A stretch of DNA of 19,755 nucleotides from the NCBI GenBank assembly GCA_021736565.1, contig JAIPFO010000019.1, positions 1-19,755 on the forward strand, given 5' to 3'. Positions 15,786 through 19,755 of this stretch are shown here, piece after piece (position 1 is the first letter of the stretch; each line of letters starts with the position of its first letter). The notes beneath the pieces are model-generated. The model did not search any database, was not told the origin of the DNA, and saw only the letters and a program-made list of their open reading frames with translations. The translations under genes were made by a program, and so were the position numbers. This DNA is from Phycisphaerae bacterium (GTDB taxonomy: Bacteria > Planctomycetota > Phycisphaerae > Sedimentisphaerales > SM23-30).

Positions 15786-15926
15786 ACAATATGGCACGAC
15801 AAGCAGTACAGAACATAGTTGACACCCGCGTCATATTGAAGCGCCTCAAATAGAACGCCCTTTAAAACCCAGGTCATCGGCAGGTGGAAACTTGCGTTGA
15901 ACGGGCCATCGGGCAGGAGAACCATA

Positions 15927-17279
15927 ATGCCGAATCGAAATCGCTTATATATCAATATAATCGTCATGTGTGCCGTTTTAACGGCGATTAACCTTGTTTT
16001 TGCCAAAAGTGCCGACCTGTTCGACCCCCTCCTGGACGTCGCCGACCTGGTCCAAAAGCAATATGTCACCGAAGTGAAAGAAGAAGACATGGTCTCCGGT
16101 GCCATTAATGGGATGCTCCATGAACTGGACCCGTACAGTGAGTATATTCCCGCGGTCGACCTGGCCAAATTTGAAAAACAGCTCCACGGCGACTATGAAG
16201 GGATCGGCATCGGCGTTGATATGCAGGATGGCCGACTTGTTGTCATCAGCCCGTTTGAAGGGTCGCCCGCCCATAAGGCAGGAATGAGATCCGGCGATAT
16301 CATTATCGAAGTTGATGGGCAATCGACCAAGGGTTGGAGTATCACCAAAGCCACTGATCATCTCACCGGAAAGGCCAATACCCAGGTGGTCGTCAAGGTG
16401 ATGCATAAAGAGGGGACCGAGGAAACCCTGAGCATTACCCGACAGAAGATTCACATTCCGTCCACACGCGGCTGGCGACATAATACCGTTGATGGCCACT
16501 GGGATTACATGCTCGACGAGGAATCGAAGATCGGCTATATTCGTGTCTCTCAATTTGTCTCCGATACCGTTAAAGAATTCGATACCGTGGTCAAATCACT
16601 TCAGGAAAAGCAGATGAAGGCCCTGATCCTCGACCTTCGCAGTAACCCCGGTGGATTACTCGATGCGGCCGTCGAAATGGTCGACCACCTGGTCAGCCAG
16701 GGCACGATCGTCTCCACCCGGGGGGCTCATTCTAAAGAGAAAAAGTGGGAGGCGAAAGCCGAGGGAACCTTTCCTCATTTCCACCTGGTCGTCCTGGTCG
16801 ACCAATACAGCGCCAGCGCCTCCGAGGTCGTCTCCGGGGCACTCAAGGATCATAATCGGGCGGTCATCGTCGGAAAACGCACCTGGGGAAAGGGCTCGGT
16901 CCAGAAGGTCATCCGACTGAACAGCTCCGGCGACACCGTTAAACTCACCACCGACCATTACTATCTGCCCGGCGGACGGTGTGTGCATAAACTGCCCGGT
17001 GCCGAGACTTGGGGTGTTGAACCGGATATTATCCAATCCCTGGACATGAAAAAACTGGACGCCCTCCAGGAACTGATGGGAAAACTGCTCGACACCGTCG
17101 AAATTGACAAAAAGGTCACCCCCGAGCAAGCCAGAGAAAAAGATCTTCTACTCAGCCAGCAGCAAGCCCAATCGCTCTTCTCCCTCGACGACCAGCTCGA
17201 CCAGGCCGTGAAGCAATGCAAAGGCCAACTCCGAACACGCCCGGGACTCGAATCCATTACCGAAATGGTCGCGGAGTAA
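15927..17279 (+). CDS. S41-family C-terminal processing peptidase
   Basis: The start is ATG 15927 with AGGAG six to seven bases upstream. The 450-residue protein begins with a signal/anchor helix (about residues 7-26, LYINIIVMCAVLTAINLVFA), placing it in the periplasm or on the inner membrane. It has the CtpA/Tsp order: an N-terminal helical part with MLHELDPYSEYI, a PDZ domain (about 90-175, GIGIGVDMQDGRLVVISPFE then AHKAGMRSGDIIIEVDG), and the serine-lysine catalytic core. That core shows LILDLRSNPGG, Ser299 in QYSASASEVVSGALKD and Lys322 in KRTWGKGSVQ. The C-terminal tail after about 375 is charged and probably helical. Such proteases trim or degrade envelope proteins, recognising C-terminal residues. 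A repeat copy lies upstream. The zeta-like kinase gene follows after only two bases, which suggests co-transcription. Confidence 0.95.
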   Translation: MPNRNRLYINIIVMCAVLTAINLVFAKSADLFDPLLDVADLVQKQYVTEVKEEDMVSGAINGMLHELDPYSEYIPAVDLAKFEKQLHGDYEGIGIGVDMQDGRLVVISPFEGSPAHKAGMRSGDIIIEVDGQSTKGWSITKATDHLTGKANTQVVVKVMHKEGTEETLSITRQKIHIPSTRGWRHNTVDGHWDYMLDEESKIGYIRVSQFVSDTVKEFDTVVKSLQEKQMKALILDLRSNPGGLLDAAVEMVDHLVSQGTIVSTRGAHSKEKKWEAKAEGTFPHFHLVVLVDQYSASASEVVSGALKDHNRAVIVGKRTWGKGSVQKVIRLNSSGDTVKLTTDHYYLPGGRCVHKLPGAETWGVEPDIIQSLDMKKLDALQELMGKLLDTVEIDKKVTPEQAREKDLLLSQQQAQSLFSLDDQLDQAVKQCKGQLRTRPGLESITEMVAE

Positions 17280-17281
17280 CG

Positions 17282-17851
17282 ATGAATAAAACAGCATATG
17301 TTATCGCCGGACCTAACGGGGCGGGTAAAACCACGTTTGCCTTGCAATATCTAAAAGATATTACTGGTTGTGATAATTTCATCAATGCGGACATGCTTGC
17401 CTATGGCTTAAATCCGATAAACCAGTATAATGCGCAACTGCAAGCCGGTAAATTGTTTTTGATGGAATTAGAAAATCATATTACAAAAGGCGACAGCTTT
17501 GCTTTTGAAACAACGCTTTCAGGCCGAATTTATATAAAATTACTTAAACGTTTACGAGAAGAAAACTGGCGAATTGTTATGTTCTTTTTGTGGATACCCG
17601 GACCTGATTATTCTTTCCAACGGGTCAAAGAACGAGTTCGGCAGGGTGGGCACGATATTCCCGAGAAGATAATACGCCGGAGATATCCACGACTGATCAA
17701 GAACTTCAAAGAGATTTATTACCATTTATGTGATGAAATATTCTGCTACGATAATTCAGGTATGACCCCTAAAAGAATATTCTATAAAAATATAAATAAT
17801 GAAACTGAAGTTGAAAATCAGCTAATATTTAACAAAATCATAGGACAATAA
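17282..17851 (+). CDS. Zeta-toxin-like P-loop kinase
   Basis: The 189-residue protein is a small P-loop kinase of the zeta toxin/COG4185 group. It has Walker A AGPNGAGKTT (9-18), an INADMLAYGLNP segment with Asp37 as likely catalytic base, FAFETTLSGR (73-82), and the family signature RVKERVRQGGHDIPEKIIRRRYPRLIKNF (114-142). Classical zeta toxins phosphorylate UDP-N-acetylglucosamine and block cell-wall synthesis, but many members of this branch have no tested substrate. The start ATG 17282 lies two bases past the S41 protease stop. The gene is noticeably richer in A+T than its neighbours (runs such as AAAATTACTTAAACG), hinting at separate origin. Its stop overlaps the start of a 60-codon gene, as in a toxin-antitoxin pair. 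A housekeeping kinase is the alternative. Confidence 0.88.
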   Translation: MNKTAYVIAGPNGAGKTTFALQYLKDITGCDNFINADMLAYGLNPINQYNAQLQAGKLFLMELENHITKGDSFAFETTLSGRIYIKLLKRLREENWRIVMFFLWIPGPDYSFQRVKERVRQGGHDIPEKIIRRRYPRLIKNFKEIYYHLCDEIFCYDNSGMTPKRIFYKNINNETEVENQLIFNKIIGQ

Positions 17852-18033
17852 TGATGGATGAACAGACCAGAAAAACAGCATTACAGGCAGAAATATCCCT
17901 CAAAAAAGCAGTTCATAACGAAATCCGAAAGAAAGCCATGCTCGGCCAGTATGCCATCATTGACCGTAATGGAAGACCAGCCCGGGTCAAAGCCTCTGAA
18001 TTAGTAAAAGAATTAGACCAGCGTTCACAATAA
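17851..18033 (+). CDS. Small protein paired with the zeta-like kinase, possible antitoxin
   Basis: A 60-residue frame whose ATG overlaps the stop of the kinase gene (TAATG, 17849-17853); a second ATG at 17854 is equally possible. Overlap of this kind implies translational coupling. The product is charged, with a helical N-terminal half (QAEISLKKAVHNEIRKKAML), a short beta-like piece (GQYAIIDRNGRPARVKAS) and a helical tail (ELVKELDQ). I do not recognise a named family. It is not the epsilon antitoxin in sequence. Position and size suggest a partner or antitoxin of the kinase, which is inference only. It converges with the class II aldolase gene 42 bp away. Confidence 0.7.
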   Translation: MMDEQTRKTALQAEISLKKAVHNEIRKKAMLGQYAIIDRNGRPARVKASELVKELDQRSQ

Positions 18034-18075
18034 AAATAGCATCGCCACAGGCGACACGTCCACTTTTCACGCATA

Positions 18076-19254
18076 CTACCCCTTAACCGCTCCGGGGTCT
18101 GCCGGGGCTTCAAAGCGGATCACGAAATCCTCTTGCTCGGTGGTCAGGCTGTTGACACCGCCAAACGCGGCAGCGCACATGCGGGCGAATATAGACATCT
18201 CGGCGGTCGCCTGCGCCGTCGCAACCGTTCGCTCACTACCGGCGGTAAAAAGCCCCACATCTTTGACGACAAATGCCAGGGCGTGTTTGTACCCTTTTCC
18301 CATTCGGGCACGCATTTTATTTTCGATCGCCGCGGCGGTTGCCTCTTCGATCCACAGGGCCGGACCATTGGCATAAGTCACTTCCTGCGGGGCCAGCGAG
18401 CCGGTATCCAATAAGTCAGGCGCGTCGCTGCGCTCCATTAAGGCCCTAATAGTGGCCGGGCAGCTGTAGCAGATCAGGTAAGATTGTCCGGTAACACCCC
18501 TCAATGCCGCAGCGATAGCCTCGGTGACTTGATCGATTTCCCCCGGACAGGGTGATATCTCGCGTGACGGCTCAAATGTCGGCAGGTGACCTTCACACCG
18601 GTCCACCACATAACGCACCAGACGTAAAATATCATCAGCATTATCCGAAGCGGTAAACAGCCCATGCTTCTCCAGAAAAATGATCGAAGGGTCGCGATGA
18701 TGCGTCGCGTGATAATGTTCAACCACCTGGGCCATTTTTCGACCACACAAAAAACCCGGGTCTTCATAGTCCACCCAGAGTATCGGATCGTGTTCATCGG
18801 CAAAAAGTTTCTCCAGAACCGCCCGGCCATCCCGGGCATTGACATAGGCACTGATCACCCGCGGATGCAGATGGACCACATAAGTTTGCCCCAGCAAGGC
18901 ATGCAGATGCGCTTCAATGGAGGGCCTGACCCCACCTGGCCGGTCGTCATCGCAGGCGCCCAGCAACCGCCCTACCACCTGGGCCTCCCGTTCGGCCACA
19001 TCGAGAGCTTCCAGCGAATCATCCCGAACAACCGCCAGAACCTTATCCACCCGGAGCCGTCGCCATCCCTTTTGAGCACTCATGTCTTTCAGCGAAGTGC
19101 CGCTGGCCTTGATATACATATACACACCATCAGCCGTCTTGACAGAAGTATTCCCACCCCCCCCCTGAACCAGGTCAGGATCGCTGCCGGTTACCTGTGA
19201 AATGCGAATCAGATCAGCCAGCACATTATCCATAGTCATTGTTTTTTCATTCAT
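18076..19254 (-). CDS. Class II aldolase/adducin family protein
   Basis: The 392-residue cytoplasmic enzyme shows the zinc-dependent class II aldolase features: GGGGNTSVK (31-39), IKASGTSL (48-55), a likely catalytic acid in RPSIEAHLHALLG (Glu114), the zinc ligands in VVHLHP (His128, His130), and LEKHGLF (His197). This arrangement, with GNTSVK near the start and a further roughly 170 residues after the third His, resembles the aldolase half of the bifunctional rhamnulose-1-phosphate aldolase/lactaldehyde dehydrogenase family, here without a dehydrogenase half. It would cleave a sugar phosphate to dihydroxyacetone phosphate and an aldehyde; the exact sugar is not known. The start ATG 19254 is the most upstream; ATGs at 19239 and 19233 are alternatives, all with weak ribosome sites. 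It could serve deoxysugar use together with the glycan genes to the left. Confidence 0.87.
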   Translation of the reverse strand: MNEKTMTMDNVLADLIRISQVTGSDPDLVQGGGGNTSVKTADGVYMYIKASGTSLKDMSAQKGWRRLRVDKVLAVVRDDSLEALDVAEREAQVVGRLLGACDDDRPGGVRPSIEAHLHALLGQTYVVHLHPRVISAYVNARDGRAVLEKLFADEHDPILWVDYEDPGFLCGRKMAQVVEHYHATHHRDPSIIFLEKHGLFTASDNADDILRLVRYVVDRCEGHLPTFEPSREISPCPGEIDQVTEAIAAALRGVTGQSYLICYSCPATIRALMERSDAPDLLDTGSLAPQEVTYANGPALWIEEATAAAIENKMRARMGKGYKHALAFVVKDVGLFTAGSERTVATAQATAEMSIFARMCAAAFGGVNSLTTEQEDFVIRFEAPADPGAVKG

Positions 19255-19283
19255 GCCAAGAATATATCATTAATTGACGCCAC

Positions 19284-19366
19284 CGTCATAAGTATTTTTG
19301 ATGCCCATTTTCCACATCTTAATGGGTGATTTCAAAGAAGCCCCCCTTTTTGACGCAACCCTCATC
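19284..19366 (+). repeat. Dispersed intergenic repeat, copy 8
   Basis: It reads CGTCATAAGTATTTTTGATG, CCCATTTTCCACATCTTAATG, GGTGATTTC, then a diverged middle and TTTTTGACGCAACCCTCATC. The first half matches copies 1, 2 and 3. The second half has the same length as the CGTCAATATTGAC...ATCATC half of copy 4 but has lost the hairpin. Confidence 0.6.
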
Positions 19367-19490
19367 TAAAAAATCACTAAAGTCCCTGATAACCCCATCC
19401 CTAAAAGGCAGGCCCAGCAATCGCCGGTAATTTTATTTGTAAAAATCACCTTTAGGCGTTAGAGTTACACCCTGACTTAAAAATATAAGT

Positions 19491-19578
19491 GGTGCCAATG
19501 TCATCAATATTATGATTCCATAATTCTGACTCTTAATCGACGTTTTTAGCGTCAATATGGACTTTGAACATGATCACC
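19491..19578 (+). repeat. Dispersed intergenic repeat, copy 9 (upstream of gspF-like gene)
   Basis: It runs GGTGCCAATGTCATCA, ATAATTCTGACTCTTAATCG, ACGTTTTTAGC, GTCAATATGGAC, TTTGAACATGATCACC. It matches copy 4 (same order, GGTGCC to ATCATC) and copy 5. It ends about 30 bases before the gspF-like start and points toward it. Confidence 0.65.
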
Positions 19579-19610
19579 ATAAGTAGCCGGGGGCGGATGA
19601 GTACTAAGAG

Positions 19611-19755
19611 ATGCCAAGTTTTAATTATAAAGCGATTAGCCGAAGTGGGATAGCCGTTCAAGGCCAGATTGAAGCGGAATCGGCGGAAGCTGCCCGCTCA
19701 CTTCTGTCAGACCAGGGGCGGTTCGTCGATGAAATCACCCCAACGGCCCCTGTCG
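19611..19755 (+). CDS. Type II secretion / type IV pilus inner-membrane platform protein, GspF family (partial)
   Basis: The first 48 codons are visible. MPSFNYKAISRSGIAVQGQI then EAESAEAARSLLSDQGRFVDEI is the typical opening of GspF/PilC proteins (usually MP-x-F-x-Y-KA, then G...G-x-IEA-x-S...AR-x-L...G). These are multi-spanning platform proteins that connect the assembly ATPase to the growing pseudopilus. An in-frame stop (19605-19607) just upstream fixes ATG 19611 as the start; the ribosome site (AAGAG right next to it, or GGGGG further up) is poor. The membrane part lies beyond the window. It fits with the prepilin-like genes at the left end, though about 18 kb separates them. Confidence 0.88.
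   Translation, partial: MPSFNYKAISRSGIAVQGQIEAESAEAARSLLSDQGRFVDEITPTAPV

Larger units (their letters stand above)
15494..15926. other. Intergenic region with three repeat copies, no gene seen
   Basis: This 433-bp stretch lies between the lipoprotein and the S41 protease genes. It holds an inverted pair of dispersed-repeat copies (15502-15609), a third copy at 15719-15785 and no supportable reading frame. The segment 15786-15926 leads to the S41 protease ribosome site (AGGAG, 15916-15920) and shows no clear promoter boxes. Confidence 0.55.
19255..19610. other. Divergent intergenic region with a pair of repeat copies
   Basis: The 356-bp region separates the aldolase and gspF-like genes and contains no supportable gene. 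It holds two same-direction copies of the dispersed repeat (19284-19366 and 19491-19578) separated by about 125 bp, the same layout as 14580-14920. Confidence 0.6.

Noticed and set aside
15978..16553. A 191-codon minus-strand frame
   Set aside because: It is antisense to the S41 protease gene across its PDZ domain; no ribosome site or recognisable motif.
18664..19200. A 178-codon plus-strand frame
   Set aside because: It is antisense to the class II aldolase with its intact motifs; no family resemblance.
1..19755. CRISPR arrays, rRNA or tRNA genes
   Set aside because: No regularly spaced short direct repeats, no rRNA-like stretch and no cloverleaf with T-loop consensus were noticed on either strand. 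The dispersed repeats are irregularly spaced and in both orientations.

Overview
The window looks like a chromosomal segment of a Planctomycetota-type bacterium, most likely from the Phycisphaerae/Sedimentisphaerales side. This is inferred from gene families, not from a marker gene. The clues are tandem prepilin-like genes with the GFTLIELLVVISIIALLVAI leader and an H-x9-DG end, a secreted sulfatase, a Tat-exported Gfo/Idh/MocA oxidoreductase, a PmoA-like/sugar-isomerase fusion, and a large protein resembling the hydrazine synthase alpha subunit with three CxxCH haem motifs. No rRNA, tRNA or CRISPR array was seen.

Layout. Positions 1-1190 (minus) hold two prepilin-like genes: one runs off the left edge and the other carries a frameshift. 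Positions 1596-3251 (minus) hold a two-domain PTPS/QueD-family enzyme and a membrane-anchored protein of unknown function. A tail-anchored unknown protein lies at 3448-4182 (plus). Positions 4198-12764 (minus) read, in transcription order: haem/beta-propeller protein, PmoA-isomerase fusion, sulfatase, a broken IS630-family insertion, Gfo/Idh/MocA oxidoreductase. This looks like a catabolic island for sulfated or modified glycans, with most products exported. Then come proB and a YgjP-type metalloprotease (minus), a SYLF-domain lipoprotein (plus), an S41 C-terminal processing protease (plus), and directly behind it an A+T-rich zeta-toxin-like kinase with a 60-residue partner (plus). A class II aldolase (minus) and the start of a GspF-type secretion gene (plus) close the window. 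The GspF-type gene fits functionally with the prepilin-like genes at the other end.

The most unusual feature is not a gene. The spaces between genes contain at least nine diverged copies of one roughly 50-105 bp sequence family. Its core is a short hairpin with TTGAC in the loop, ending in a TTTTGACGTG-type motif. Most copies lie just upstream of a gene and point the same way as that gene (QueD-like, proB, SYLF lipoprotein, S41 protease, GspF). Two copies fill gene-to-gene gaps of exactly 114 bp. Two copies about 120 bp apart form a matching pair in front of the lipoprotein gene and again in front of gspF. Two others face each other in a long inverted repeat. At one position of the hairpin stem two copies differ by a compensating base pair. 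The family could be a REP/MITE-like mobile repeat, a cis-regulatory leader, or both.
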